Source of the DNA: Fuscovulum ytuae
Lineage (GTDB): Bacteria > Pseudomonadota > Alphaproteobacteria > Rhodobacterales > Rhodobacteraceae
DNA: 64,000 nt
Direction of reading: 5' to 3'
NCBI RefSeq assembly: GCF_029953595.1
Contig: NZ_CP124535.1
Span: forward strand, 1,954,001-2,018,000
Below the pieces are notes generated by a model. The model worked only from the letters and a program-made list of their open reading frames with translations. It searched no databases and was not told where the DNA came from. The translations under genes and the position numbers were made by a program. Of the stretch, positions 44,335 through 53,131 are shown piece after piece. The stretch's first letter is position 1. The number at the start of each line of letters is the position of its first letter.

Positions 44335-44790
44335 TCAGGTGATGCTTTCCAGCCGTTCCTTGGACATGTCGCCCGGCACGATGGTGATCGGGATGGGCAA
44401 GTTGCCGGAATTGCGGGTCATCTGGGTGACGAGGGGGCCGGGACCGGATTTATCCGTTCCTGCCCCAAGGACGAGGATGCCGATTTCGGGGTCTTCGTTC
44501 ACTTGGGCAAGGATTTCTACCACCGGGTCGCCTTCGCGGATCACGAGTTCGGGGTTGATGCCCTGCTTGTCGCGCATCCATTTGGCGAAAACCTCGAAAT
44601 GCGCCTCAATCCTTTCGCGGGCTTCGGCGCGCATGAGGTCGGCCACGCCCATCCAGTGCTGATATTCTTCCGGCGGGATGATGGACAATATGGTGACGCC
44701 GCCCCCGGTATGGGCGGCGCGGAGGGCTGCAAAGCGCATGGCGTTCAGGCATTCGCGCGTGTCGTCAAGGACGACAAGGAATTTCCGCAT
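44335..44790 (-). CDS. Universal stress protein
   Basis: A 151-aa single UspA domain. The N-terminal strand RKFLVVLDDT holds the ATP-side aspartate, and the C-terminal loop ILVLGAGTDKSGPGPLVTQM resembles the G-2x-G-9x-G nucleotide loop in modified form. GGGAG precedes ATG 44796 by zero bases and ATG 44790 by six, so I use 44790. The upstream space is filled by the four-hairpin array at 44842-44940. Confidence 0.88.
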   Translation of the reverse strand: MRKFLVVLDDTRECLNAMRFAALRAAHTGGGVTILSIIPPEEYQHWMGVADLMRAEARERIEAHFEVFAKWMRDKQGINPELVIREGDPVVEILAQVNEDPEIGILVLGAGTDKSGPGPLVTQMTRNSGNLPIPITIVPGDMSKERLESIT

Positions 44791-44841
44791 CTTCATCTCC
44801 CAAGACCGCGGTATCATGCCGGGGGGGCGGGTTCCGTGCAA

Positions 44842-44940
44842 GACGCGGTTTTTGACACAAAAACCGCGTCGGAATTTGACGCAAATTCCGGGGCCGGAAA
44901 CTGCGTCAGTTTCCGGCGCGAAATCTGCGTCAGATTTCGC
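44842..44940. repeat. Array of four contiguous perfect hairpins
   Basis: Stem-loops at 44842-44870 (13-bp stem, loop ACA), 44871-44889 (8 bp, ACG), 44893-44917 (11 bp, CGT) and 44918-44940 (10 bp, CGT). The centres TGACGCA and TGCGTCA are reverse complements. The array begins two bases after the aminotransferase stop and lies before uspA, both minus strand. Confidence 0.85.
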
Positions 44941-44942
44941 CG

Positions 44943-45809
44943 TTACACGGGCTGGGACGCGGCCCAATCCATGTAAAGGCCGCGAATCCGTTCTGTCATC
45001 GCGCGGGTCCGGTATTCGGTGCCGTCAAAGGCGCGCACGGAGGTCACCTTGGCGAAATTGCCAGACAGAAACACCTCATCCGCCTGATGCGCATCGTCAA
45101 AGGTCAGCACCGTCTCATAGACCGCGATCCCCGCCGCGCGGGCATTGGCGATGTGGCGGGCGCGGGTGATCCCGGCAAGGAAGGTGCCGTTTGGAATCGG
45201 CGTGAACAGCGCGCCGTCCTTGACCAGAAAGACATTCGCCGTCGCGCTTTCGGCAAGGTTGCCCATGGCATCGGCTACGAGCGCATTGCCGAAGCCCTTG
45301 GCCTTTGCCTCGACCAGCATACGCGCGTTGTTGGGGTAAAGGCAGCCCGCCTTGGCGTTGCAGACATTGTCTTCCAGAACCGGGCGGCGGAACCGGGTGC
45401 GGGTGACGGTGGTCTGGAAGGTGGCGGGCGGCATGGCCACCTGTTCAAGGCTGATGGCAAAGCCCGTCTTTCCCTCGGCCGGGGCGACGCCAAGGTCGGA
45501 CCCGTCGATCGCCCAATACATGGGCCGGATATAGACCGCCGCGCCGGGCGCATAGGCAGACAGGCCGTCGCGGATGATGGCCTCCATCTCGTCTGCCCCC
45601 ATCGTCGGGGTGATCATCAGGGCGCGCGCGCTGTCATTCACCCGCGCGCAATGTTTGGCAAGATCGGGGACCAGACCGTCGAACATCCGCGCGCCGTCAA
45701 AGACCGAAGACCCCTGCCAGATACCGTGATCGGCGGCCTTCATCACCGCCAGATCGCCGTCATGCCAGCGGCCTTCGAAATAGGTGCGGATATTGGTGCC
45801 GATGGTCAT
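44943..45809 (-). CDS. Branched-chain amino acid aminotransferase-like (class IV) protein
   Basis: A 288-aa fold-type IV PLP enzyme. GIWQGSSVFDGARMFDG, RPMYWA and EDNVCNAKAGCLYPNNAR are visible; the lysine in NAKAG is the likely PLP anchor and LAESATANVFLVKDGALFTP is the conserved substrate-phosphate region. It transaminates branched-chain amino acids with 2-oxoglutarate; an omega- or D-amino-acid transaminase of the same fold cannot be excluded. The four-hairpin array follows its stop codon. Confidence 0.85.
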   Translation of the reverse strand: MTIGTNIRTYFEGRWHDGDLAVMKAADHGIWQGSSVFDGARMFDGLVPDLAKHCARVNDSARALMITPTMGADEMEAIIRDGLSAYAPGAAVYIRPMYWAIDGSDLGVAPAEGKTGFAISLEQVAMPPATFQTTVTRTRFRRPVLEDNVCNAKAGCLYPNNARMLVEAKAKGFGNALVADAMGNLAESATANVFLVKDGALFTPIPNGTFLAGITRARHIANARAAGIAVYETVLTFDDAHQADEVFLSGNFAKVTSVRAFDGTEYRTRAMTERIRGLYMDWAASQPV

Positions 45810-45870
45810 GGATGCCCTCCCGAATTGCGGGGCGACTAAAGCACCGCCCCGCAGGAAGGGAAAGACCGGA

Positions 45871-47889
45871 TCAGGCCGCGTCGAGAAGGCCCCTGCCCTT
45901 CAGCAGTGCCTCGACCCCCGGCATGCGCCCCCGGAAGCGGGTATAGAGAACCTCTGCCTCTTCCGATCCGCCTGCGCTGAGGATGTGCTTTTCCAGCAGT
46001 GCCGCCGTTTCGGGATGGAAGGGATCGCCCGCCTCATCGAATGCGGCGAAGGCGTCGGCATCCATCACCTCGGACCACATGTAGCTGTAATAGCCCGCCG
46101 AATAACCGTCGCCGGAAAAGACATGGGCGAAATGCGGCGTGGCGTGGCGCATGCGGATCGCCTGCGGCATGCCGATCTGGTCCAGAACCTCTGCCTGCAT
46201 GGCCATCGGGTCAGCGGGGGCTGCGCCTTCGTGGAAGGCCAGATCGACAAGGGCCGAGGCCACGAATTCCACCGTGGCAAAGCCTTGGTCATAGGTGCCT
46301 GCGGCCAGAAGCCGGGCGCGCATGTCGGCGGGCATGGGTTCGCCCGTCTGCCAGTGGCGGGCATATTCCTCCAGCACGGCGGGCACCTCAAGCCAGTGTT
46401 CGTAAAGCTGGCTGGGCAGTTCCACGAAATCGCGCGCGACCGAGGTGCCGGAGATGAAGCCGTGGGTCACATCCGACAGCATCTGGTGCAGCGCGTGGCC
46501 GAATTCGTGAAACAGCGTCCGCGCGTCGTCCCAAGACAGAAGCGCGGGGTCGCCCTTGGCGAAGTCGCAGACATTCACCACGATGGGCCGCTGATCCCCG
46601 CCCAGTTTCCTTTGTGACCGCATGGCGGAACACCACGCGCCCGACCGTTTGGAGGAGCGGGCGAAATAATCGCCAAGGAAGACGGCGACATGGGTGCCCT
46701 TGCGGGTGACTTCCCAGCCGCGCACGTCCGGGTGGTAGAAGGGGCCGTCGATTTCGCGGAATTCCAATCCGAACAAGCGCGACGCGCAGCCGAACATGGC
46801 CGCCAGCATGGCCTCAAGCCCCAGATAGGGTTTCAGCGCGGCCTCATCGAGGTCGTGTTCCGCCATGCGCCGCTTTTCGGAATAATAGCGCCAATCCCAC
46901 GGTTCCAGCGCATCGGCGATGCCATCGGCGCGCAGCATCCCTTCGAGCACGGCGGCATCCGACAGGGCCTTGGCCCGCGCGGGCGTCCAGACGCGCATCA
47001 AGAGGTCGCGCACCGCATCCGGCGTCTTGGCCATTTCGGGTTCCAGCTTGAAGGCGGCAAAGCTGTCATAGCCCAGAAGCTTCGCCCGTTCTTCGCGCAG
47101 GCGCAGGATTTCCGCCGCGATGGCGCGGTTGTCATGGGCATTGCCGTTGGCACCACGGGCGACCCATGCCTCATAGGCCAGACGCCGCAAGTCGCGGCGG
47201 GGCGAGAATTGCAGGAAAGGCACGATCAGGCTGCGGTTCAAGGTAACGACGGGGCCGTTCTGCCCCCGTTCCTTGCCCGCCGCGCGGGCGGCATCGACAA
47301 CGAAACCGGGCAGGCCGTCCAGATCCTCTTCCGCCAGCACCATGAACCATTCGCGTTCATCGGCCAGCAGGTTCTGCCCGAATTGCGTGCCAAGGACCGC
47401 AAGCCGCGCCTTGACCGCCGTCAGGCGATCTGCCGCCTCGCCCGTCAGTTCCGCCCCCGACCGGACGAACATCCGGCGATAGAGCGTCAGCACCCGCATC
47501 TGTTCGGCCTCCAGCCCCAGATCATCGCGCCGCTGCCACAGATCCTCGATCCGGGCGAAGAGCGCCTTGTTGTTGGTGATCTCGGAGGAAAACGCGCTGA
47601 GTTTCGGGGCAAGATCGCGCATCAGCGCCTCTCGCGCCTCCGTGCTGTCGGCCCCGGCGAGGTTGTAGAAGACCCCCGACACGCGGTCGAGCGTGCCTTC
47701 GGCCAATTCCAGCGCGGCGATTGTGTTGGCATAGGTCGGCCCCTCGACCTGATCGGCGATGGCGGCGATGGCGGCGCGCGCCTCGGCCAGACCCTGATCG
47801 AAGGCGGGGGCGAAATCGTCATCCTTGATATCGGCAAAGGGCGGCAGGCCGAAGGGGGCAGTCCAGGGGGCAAGCAGGGGATTGGTCAT
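45871..47889 (-). CDS. M3 family metallopeptidase (peptidyl-dipeptidase Dcp/oligopeptidase A type)
   Basis: A 672-aa zinc peptidase. The active site LFHEFGHALHQML holds the HExxH ligands (as HEFGH), with the third ligand region ELPSQLYEHW further on and the C-terminal AGYYSYMWSEVMDADAF block, all diagnostic of M3. It degrades short peptides in the cytosol. AAGGAG lies eight bases before the ATG at 47889, preferred over an in-frame GTG nine bases upstream. It is divergent from the MerR regulator gene. Confidence 0.93.
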   Translation of the reverse strand: MTNPLLAPWTAPFGLPPFADIKDDDFAPAFDQGLAEARAAIAAIADQVEGPTYANTIAALELAEGTLDRVSGVFYNLAGADSTEAREALMRDLAPKLSAFSSEITNNKALFARIEDLWQRRDDLGLEAEQMRVLTLYRRMFVRSGAELTGEAADRLTAVKARLAVLGTQFGQNLLADEREWFMVLAEEDLDGLPGFVVDAARAAGKERGQNGPVVTLNRSLIVPFLQFSPRRDLRRLAYEAWVARGANGNAHDNRAIAAEILRLREERAKLLGYDSFAAFKLEPEMAKTPDAVRDLLMRVWTPARAKALSDAAVLEGMLRADGIADALEPWDWRYYSEKRRMAEHDLDEAALKPYLGLEAMLAAMFGCASRLFGLEFREIDGPFYHPDVRGWEVTRKGTHVAVFLGDYFARSSKRSGAWCSAMRSQRKLGGDQRPIVVNVCDFAKGDPALLSWDDARTLFHEFGHALHQMLSDVTHGFISGTSVARDFVELPSQLYEHWLEVPAVLEEYARHWQTGEPMPADMRARLLAAGTYDQGFATVEFVASALVDLAFHEGAAPADPMAMQAEVLDQIGMPQAIRMRHATPHFAHVFSGDGYSAGYYSYMWSEVMDADAFAAFDEAGDPFHPETAALLEKHILSAGGSEEAEVLYTRFRGRMPGVEALLKGRGLLDAA

Positions 47890-47981
47890 GAGGGGCACTC
47901 CTTTGCCACGAAAGCTAGGCAGGCGCGGGGCAAAGGTCCAGTCTTGGGCCCTTGCAAAGCCGCGCGAATTCGTGACGCCAC

Positions 47982-48004
47982 GTTACGTTTACGTTCGCGT
48001 CAAC
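47982..48004. promoter_or_regulatory. Candidate MerR (LiuR-like) operator
   Basis: The segment contains TTACGTTTACGTTCGCGTCA, with paired ACGT half-sites, resembling operators I recall for LiuR-type MerR regulators of acyl-CoA catabolism. It is 68-90 bp upstream of the MerR start in the divergent spacer to the M3 peptidase gene. Confidence 0.45.
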
Positions 48005-48071
48005 TTGTCTGGTAAGATCGCGTCACATCACCAGATTCCGGGTCACAGAGCCCGTAGGCGCGAGTAACCAG

Positions 48072-48473
48072 ATGACGACGAAGGACGACCTTCTTTCCAT
48101 CCGCCAGATGTGCGACGCTTTTGAGGTGACGCCGCGCACCCTGCGGTTCTACGAGTCGAAAGAGCTGATCTCGCCCCTCCGGCGGGGTTCCGCGCGGCTG
48201 TACACCTATCGCGACCGCGCGCGGCTGAAGCTGATCCTGCGGGGTAAGCGGTTCGGCTTCTCGCTTGAGGATATCCGCCAGCTTTTGGACATGTATGACC
48301 GCGAGGGCAGCCAGCAGGAGGCGCAGTTGCGCCGCACCTATGAGGTGGCCGCCGAACGTCTGGCCCAGATGGAGCGTCAGCGCGCCGAACTGGATGAGGC
48401 GATCGTGGAACTGAAGGAACAGATGGCTTGGGGGGCTGGCGTTCTGGCCGCTTTCCGCAAGGCCGCCGAATAA
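48072..48473 (+). CDS. MerR family regulator of the beta-oxidation operon
   Basis: A 133-aa regulator: winged HTH ([27 protein letters not shown]) and a coiled coil (about 85-125). It resembles the MerR at 29742-30125. It has no metal-binding cysteines. It precedes an acyl-CoA dehydrogenase by 14 bp, so it leads the fatty-acid operon and is probably autoregulated through the ACGT-rich element upstream. LiuR-like regulators respond to acyl-CoA intermediates; here this is inferred. Confidence 0.87.
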   Translation: MTTKDDLLSIRQMCDAFEVTPRTLRFYESKELISPLRRGSARLYTYRDRARLKLILRGKRFGFSLEDIRQLLDMYDREGSQQEAQLRRTYEVAAERLAQMERQRAELDEAIVELKEQMAWGAGVLAAFRKAAE

Positions 48474-48487
48474 GGAGGAATGACAGG

Positions 48488-50266
48488 ATGCCCAGCTATA
48501 CCGCCCCGATCAAGGATATGCAGTTCGTGCTGCATGATGTGCTGAACGTCACCGCATCCGACATTCCCGGCTATGCCGATCTTGATGCAGGCTTCACCGC
48601 CGCCGTTCTGGAGGAAGCCGGGAAGCTGGCGACCGATGTCTTGGCGCCGCTGAACGCCGTGGGCGACCGCGAAGGCTGCCGGTTGGAAAACGGTGTGGTG
48701 CGGACGCCCGCCGGGTTCAAGGCGGCATTCGAGCAGTTGAAGGAAGGCGGCTGGACCGCGCTGGATTGCGACCCCGATTATGGCGGGCAGGGCCTGCCCT
48801 ATCTGATGGGCACCGCGGTGGGCGAGATCTTTGTCGCGGCCAACATGGCACTGAACATGTATCAGGGCCTGACACATGGGGCCTATTCCGCGATCCACGC
48901 CCATGGCACGGATGCCCAGAAGGCGACCTATCTGCCCAAGATGGTGTCCTGCGACTGGACCGGCACGATGAACCTGACCGAACCGCATTGCGGCACCGAT
49001 CTGGGGATGATGCGCACCAAGGCCGAACCGCAGGCGGATGGCAGCTATAAGATCACCGGGCAGAAGATCTTTATCTCGGCCGGGGAACATGACATGGCCG
49101 AGAACATCATCCATCTGGTGCTGGCCAAGGCCCCCGGGGGGGGCGAGGGGACGAAGGGTATCTCGCTGTTCATCGTGCCGAAGTTTCTGGTGAATGCCGA
49201 CGGGTCGCTGGGGCAAAGAAACGCGCTGTCGGTCGGCAAGATCGAAGAGAAGATGGGCATCCACGGCAATGCCACCTGCGTGATGAACTATGACGGCGCG
49301 ACGGGCTATCTGCTGGGCGAGTTGCACAAGGGCATGCGCGCCATGTTCACGATGATGAACGAAGCGCGGATCGGCGTGGGCGTGCAGGGTTACGCGGTGG
49401 CCGAGGCCGCCTATCAGAACGCGCTGGCCTATGCCAAGGATCGGTTGCAGGGGCGCGATGTGACGGGGGTGAAGAACCCCGACGGACCTGCCGATCCGCT
49501 GATCGTGCATCCGGACATCCGCCGCAACCTGATGGACCAGAAGAGTTTCGTCGAAGGGGCGCGGGCCTTCACCTACTGGGGCGCGTCGCTGATCGACCGC
49601 GCGCATCGCACGGGGGATGCGGGGGCCGAGGGGCTGATTTCCCTGCTGACCCCGGTCATCAAGGGGTTCCAGACCGACAAGGGGTTCGATGTCGCCGTGG
49701 CGGCGCAGCAGGTCTATGGCGGGCATGGCTATATCGAGGAATGGGGCATGTCCCAATTCGCCCGCGATGCACGGATCGCGATGATCTATGAAGGCGCGAA
49801 CGGGATTCAGGCGCTTGATCTGGTGGCGCGGAAACTGGCGGCGGATGGCGGCAAGCCGGTGATGGCCTTCTTCGAGTTGGTGAAGGAATTCCTGAAGGAA
49901 AACGAAGGGGATGCACGGCTGAAGGCCGGGTTCCTTGACCCGTTGAAGCAGGCCTCCAAGGCCATGCAGGGGGCGGGGATGTATTTCATGCAAAATGGCA
50001 TGAAAAACCCCAATGCGGCGCTGTCTGGCAGCTATGATTTCATGCATCTGATGGGTCATGTCTGCCTTGGGCTGATGTGGGCCAAGATGGCAAAGGCCGC
50101 CTATGCCGCGCTGGATGCAGGTGCCACGGATCGCGACTTCTACGAGGCCAAGATCGCCACCGGGCGCTATTACATGGCCCGCCAACTGCCCGCCTGCGCG
50201 ATGCATCTGGCCCGCATCGAAAGCGGGGCCGAGCCGGTGATGGCGCTGGCGGCGGAGGCGTTCTAA
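48488..50266 (+). CDS. Long acyl-CoA dehydrogenase with C-terminal extension (FadE/DmdC-like)
   Basis: A 592-aa acyl-CoA dehydrogenase, about 200 residues longer than the short type, with the extra C-terminal domain seen in long-chain and DmdC-type enzymes. [19 protein letters not shown] is the substrate-FAD region and [20 protein letters not shown] carries the catalytic glutamate. DmdC-type members oxidise methylmercaptopropionyl-CoA in marine relatives, but the operon here (thiolase, FadJ) points to general fatty acyl-CoA. ATG 48488 has GGAGG upstream (48474-48478). Confidence 0.88.
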   Translation: MPSYTAPIKDMQFVLHDVLNVTASDIPGYADLDAGFTAAVLEEAGKLATDVLAPLNAVGDREGCRLENGVVRTPAGFKAAFEQLKEGGWTALDCDPDYGGQGLPYLMGTAVGEIFVAANMALNMYQGLTHGAYSAIHAHGTDAQKATYLPKMVSCDWTGTMNLTEPHCGTDLGMMRTKAEPQADGSYKITGQKIFISAGEHDMAENIIHLVLAKAPGGGEGTKGISLFIVPKFLVNADGSLGQRNALSVGKIEEKMGIHGNATCVMNYDGATGYLLGELHKGMRAMFTMMNEARIGVGVQGYAVAEAAYQNALAYAKDRLQGRDVTGVKNPDGPADPLIVHPDIRRNLMDQKSFVEGARAFTYWGASLIDRAHRTGDAGAEGLISLLTPVIKGFQTDKGFDVAVAAQQVYGGHGYIEEWGMSQFARDARIAMIYEGANGIQALDLVARKLAADGGKPVMAFFELVKEFLKENEGDARLKAGFLDPLKQASKAMQGAGMYFMQNGMKNPNAALSGSYDFMHLMGHVCLGLMWAKMAKAAYAALDAGATDRDFYEAKIATGRYYMARQLPACAMHLARIESGAEPVMALAAEAF

Positions 50267-50270
50267 TCTT

Positions 50271-50310
50271 GGGGGATGCAGAATTTTCATCCGAAAATTC
50301 TGCGCCCCCC
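50271..50310. terminator. Long hairpin after the acyl-CoA dehydrogenase
   Basis: GCAGAATTTTC (50278-50288), loop ATCC, GAAAATTCTGC (50293-50303): a perfect 11-bp stem, extended after a small internal loop by GGGGG (50271-50275) pairing with CCCCC (50306-50310). It starts four bases after the stop. No U-tract; likely an mRNA end or stabiliser structure. Confidence 0.65.
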
Positions 50311-50329
50311 GTCGCATGAAAGGTGCCTT

Positions 50330-50542
50330 ATGCCCAAACGTTTCCGCCTGACCCGCCGCTTTCCCGTCGCCATGACCGAGGACGGCTATCGCAAGCTGAA
50401 ACGTTTCGCGCAGGAGGCGGGGCTGGACGAGGGGGAGGCACTGTCCTTCCTGTTCGAGAATTTTGACAGTGTGACGGATAAGGACAACCTGACCCACCGC
50501 CTGCGCCTGTTCAATTCGGAACTGGAAGACCGGAAACGCTAG
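50330..50542 (+). CDS. Small conserved-looking protein, 70 aa
   Basis: A 70-aa basic protein that I do not recognise, starting MPKRFRLTRRFPVAMTEDGY. The middle (RKLKRFAQEAGLDEGEALSFLFENFDS) looks like a ribbon-helix-helix or arm-repressor-like pair of helices, but no DNA-binding motif can be assigned. It follows the acyl-CoA dehydrogenase after a long hairpin. GAAAGG precedes the ATG at 50330 by about seven bases. The start at 50330 avoids translating through the hairpin. Confidence 0.65.
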   Translation: MPKRFRLTRRFPVAMTEDGYRKLKRFAQEAGLDEGEALSFLFENFDSVTDKDNLTHRLRLFNSELEDRKR

Positions 50543-50567
50543 CGCGGGGTTGGATGCGGAGGAAGTT

Positions 50568-50588
50568 GAGTATTTGGGCCAAGATGAA
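50568..50588 (-). repeat. Dispersed TTCATCTTGG repeat
   Basis: Same 21 bases as 8422-8442, also on the minus strand. It lies 25 bp after the 70-aa gene. Confidence 0.7.
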
Positions 50589-50711
50589 GAGGCAAGGTCA
50601 CGCCGCATCCCAGGCCTAGGGCTTGGCTATCCGCAGGACGCGGGATGCGACGCTTCACCTTGGGCGGTCATCGGCTCTCCAGCCTGTACCGCAGGGGGAG
50701 TCTGACCGCAA

Positions 50712-50782
50712 AAGATGAAGAAAACGTTGCTTCATCTTGGGGAAAATACTCTGGGGGTCCGGGGGCAAGGCCCCCGGGGGTT
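50712..50782 (+). repeat. Dispersed repeat with two hairpins before the GST gene
   Basis: AAGATGAAG/CTTCATCTT hairpin (50712-50738) overlaps a plus-strand TTCATCTTGG-core repeat (50731-50751), followed by the GGGGGTCC and CCGGGGG/CCCCCGG hairpin (50759-50777). The whole 50543-50805 gap holds only these repeats. Confidence 0.65.
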
Positions 50783-50805
50783 GGGGCAGGGAGGAAGGGA
50801 TGGCA

Positions 50806-51435
50806 ATGAAGCTCTATTGTTTTGGCGAAAGTGGAAACGCCTATAAATGCGCCTTGGCGTTGACGCTGACGGGGACGGAGTGGGAGCCTGTCTTCGTCGA
50901 CTTCTTCAGGGGCGAAGCGCGCAGCCCTGCCTTCCTTGCAATAAACCCGATGGGTGAGGTGCCGGTGCTGGTGGATGGCGAGACGACCCTCACGCAATCG
51001 GGCGTTATCCTTGACTATCTCAGTTCCAAGACCGGGCAATTGGGCGGGCGGTCGGCGGCAGAGCGACGCGAAGTCCTGCGCTGGCTTTTCTGGGACAATC
51101 ACAAGCTTTCGGGGCAGGCGGGCACCACGCGCTTTCTTGGCAATTTCCTTGCCCCCGAGAAACGGCCCGAAGGTGTGATCCCTTTCCTGCAGGGGCGGAT
51201 GAAGGCGGCCTACAAGGTGCTGGACGCCCATCTTGCGGGGCGCGACTGGATTGTCGGCACTGGCCCCACCATCGCGGACCTGTCCTGCTGTTCCTACCTT
51301 TATTACCCCGAACCCTTCGGTTTTGACCGCAAGGATTGGCCGAATATCGACCGCTGGCTGGACGGCATCGCTGCCCTGCCCGGCTGGAAACACCCCTATG
51401 ACATGATGCCCGGCAACCCGTCTGATCGGGCATGA
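50806..51435 (+). CDS. Glutathione S-transferase family protein
   Basis: A 209-aa canonical GST: N-terminal thioredoxin fold (MKLYCFGESGNAYKCALAL, then NPMGEVPVLVDGETTLTQSGVILDYL) and a helical C-terminal half (GRDWIVGTGPTIADLSCCSYL). A glutathione-dependent transferase or isomerase of unknown substrate. GGAAGGG lies about seven bases before ATG 50806, slightly better than the in-frame ATG at 50800. It precedes the thiolase by 11 bp, within the beta-oxidation operon. Confidence 0.87.
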   Translation: MKLYCFGESGNAYKCALALTLTGTEWEPVFVDFFRGEARSPAFLAINPMGEVPVLVDGETTLTQSGVILDYLSSKTGQLGGRSAAERREVLRWLFWDNHKLSGQAGTTRFLGNFLAPEKRPEGVIPFLQGRMKAAYKVLDAHLAGRDWIVGTGPTIADLSCCSYLYYPEPFGFDRKDWPNIDRWLDGIAALPGWKHPYDMMPGNPSDRA

Positions 51436-51446
51436 AGGAGACGATG

Positions 51447-52658
51447 ATGACCGACGCCTATATCTTTGACGCCATCCGCACCCCGCGCGGCAAGGGCCGC
51501 CCTGACGGGGCGCTGCATGAGGTGACCTCGGTCGCGCTGTCGGCAGGGGTGTTGAACGCCTTGGCCGCGCGCAACGGGCTTGTGGGCCATGCGGTGGAGG
51601 ATGTGATTTGGGGCAATGTCACCCAGGTGGGCGAACAGGGTGGATGCCTTGCACGGTCGGCTGTCCTTGCTTCGGATCTGGATGAAAGCATCCCCGGCCT
51701 TGCCATCAACCGCTTTTGCGCAAGCGGGATGGAGGCGGTGAACCTTGCCGCCAATCAGGTGAAGGGTGGCGCAGGCCAAGCCTATATCGCGGGCGGGGTG
51801 GAGATGATGGGCCGCGTCGCCATGGGCAGCGATGGCGCGGCCATCGCGGTGGACCCCAGCCTTGCCATGAAAACCTATTTCGTGCCGCAAGGGATCAGCG
51901 CGGATATCATCGCCACGGAATACGGGTTCACCCGCGACATGGCGGATGCCTTGGCCGTGGAATCGCAGCGCCGCGCGGCCTTGGCCTGGGCGGACAACCG
52001 TTTCGCGAAATCCGTGGTCCCGGTGACGGATCGGAACGGGCTGACCATTCTTTCCACCGACGAATACATGCGCCCCGGCACCGACATGCAAACGCTGGGT
52101 GCCCTGAAGCCCAGTTTCAAGGAGATGGGCGAGGCGATGCCGGGCTTCGACAAGATCGCCCTGATGAAATACCCGCATCTGGAACGGATCAACCATATCC
52201 ACCATGCGGGCAATTCTTCGGGCATCGTGGATGGGGCGGCGGCGGTACTGATCGGCAATGCGGAATTCGGACGCGCGCATGGGCTGACACCCCGCGCCCG
52301 CATCCGGGCCACGGCCAAGATCGGGACGGACCCGACGATCATGCTGACCGGGCCGGTCCCGGTGACGGAAAAGATCCTGAAAGACAACGGCATGTCGATT
52401 TCCGATATCGACCTGTTCGAGGTGAACGAGGCCTTTGCCTCGGTCGTCCTGCGCTTCCTTCAGGCCTTTGATGTGGACCCCGCCAAGGTGAACCCGAATG
52501 GCGGGTCGATCGCCATGGGCCATCCGCTGGGCGCGACGGGAGCCATCATCATCGGCACGCTGCTGGACGAGTTGGAGCGGACGGGCAAAGGCGTGGGTCT
52601 TGCCACGCTGTGCATCGCGTCGGGCATGGGTGCCGCCACGATCATCGAGAGGGTGTGA
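51447..52658 (+). CDS. fadA: Acetyl-CoA C-acyltransferase (3-ketoacyl-CoA thiolase)
   Basis: A 403-aa thiolase for the last step of beta-oxidation. The nucleophile cysteine lies in NRFCASGMEAVNLA, the GHPLGATGA histidine motif and the C-terminal LCIASGMGAATI acid/base cysteine are intact. AAGGAG sits six bases before the ATG at 51447. It overlaps the first cupin gene by TGATG. Confidence 0.94.
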   Translation: MTDAYIFDAIRTPRGKGRPDGALHEVTSVALSAGVLNALAARNGLVGHAVEDVIWGNVTQVGEQGGCLARSAVLASDLDESIPGLAINRFCASGMEAVNLAANQVKGGAGQAYIAGGVEMMGRVAMGSDGAAIAVDPSLAMKTYFVPQGISADIIATEYGFTRDMADALAVESQRRAALAWADNRFAKSVVPVTDRNGLTILSTDEYMRPGTDMQTLGALKPSFKEMGEAMPGFDKIALMKYPHLERINHIHHAGNSSGIVDGAAAVLIGNAEFGRAHGLTPRARIRATAKIGTDPTIMLTGPVPVTEKILKDNGMSISDIDLFEVNEAFASVVLRFLQAFDVDPAKVNPNGGSIAMGHPLGATGAIIIGTLLDELERTGKGVGLATLCIASGMGAATIIERV

Positions 52659-53131
52659 TGCCCAAGCTCGACCTTTCCGACGTCCCGGTGAAGACCGGAT
52701 CAATCTATCCCGACCCTTACGCCGCGATGATGGCGGGGCGGTCTTCCCTGCGGCTGGGGCAAGCGGGTGGGTTGACGCAATTCGGGGTGAACCTTGTGAC
52801 ATTGGCCCCCGGCGCGATGTCGTCGCTGCGGCATTGGCATCTGCATGAGGATGAGTTCGTCATGGTGACCGAGGGCGAATGCGTCATGGTCACCGATGCG
52901 GGGGCCGAGGTGATGCGTCCGGGCGATTGTGCGGCCTTTCCGGCGGGCGTGGCGGATGGGCATCATTTCCTCAATCAAACCGACGCCCCGGCGCGGTTCC
53001 TTGTCGTGGGGACCAAGGCCCCGCGCGAAGTGGCGACCTATTCCGACGTGGACCTGATGGTGGTGATGGAGGACGGCACCGCCACCTTCACCCGCAAGGA
53101 TGGCTCTGCTTACGTGCCAGAGGGCGTGTGA
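52658..53131 (+). CDS. Cupin domain protein (first of two)
   Basis: A 157-aa single-cupin protein. The metal motif HWHLHEDEFVMVTEG (H-x-H, then E) and second motif FPAGVADGHHFLN are intact, so it likely binds a divalent metal. Start overlaps the thiolase stop (TGATG). The function is unknown; it resembles the next protein (shared order: SSLRxxxAGGLTQFGVN, HWH, PAGxxxGHxLxN, APARFLVVGT, and YSDVDL). Its place between FadA and FadJ implies a role linked to fatty-acid oxidation or use of an acid substrate. Confidence 0.82.
   Translation: MPKLDLSDVPVKTGSIYPDPYAAMMAGRSSLRLGQAGGLTQFGVNLVTLAPGAMSSLRHWHLHEDEFVMVTEGECVMVTDAGAEVMRPGDCAAFPAGVADGHHFLNQTDAPARFLVVGTKAPREVATYSDVDLMVVMEDGTATFTRKDGSAYVPEGV

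Noticed and set aside
48488-50266. Assignment as DmdC of DMSP breakdown
   Set aside because: Sequence type is compatible, but no dmdA, dmdB or dmdD-like gene is adjacent, and the operon is a general beta-oxidation set.
48377-50608. 743-codon minus-strand frame opposite the acyl-CoA dehydrogenase
   Set aside because: The plus strand has a complete dehydrogenase with catalytic motifs; the antisense product is Arg/His-rich and featureless.
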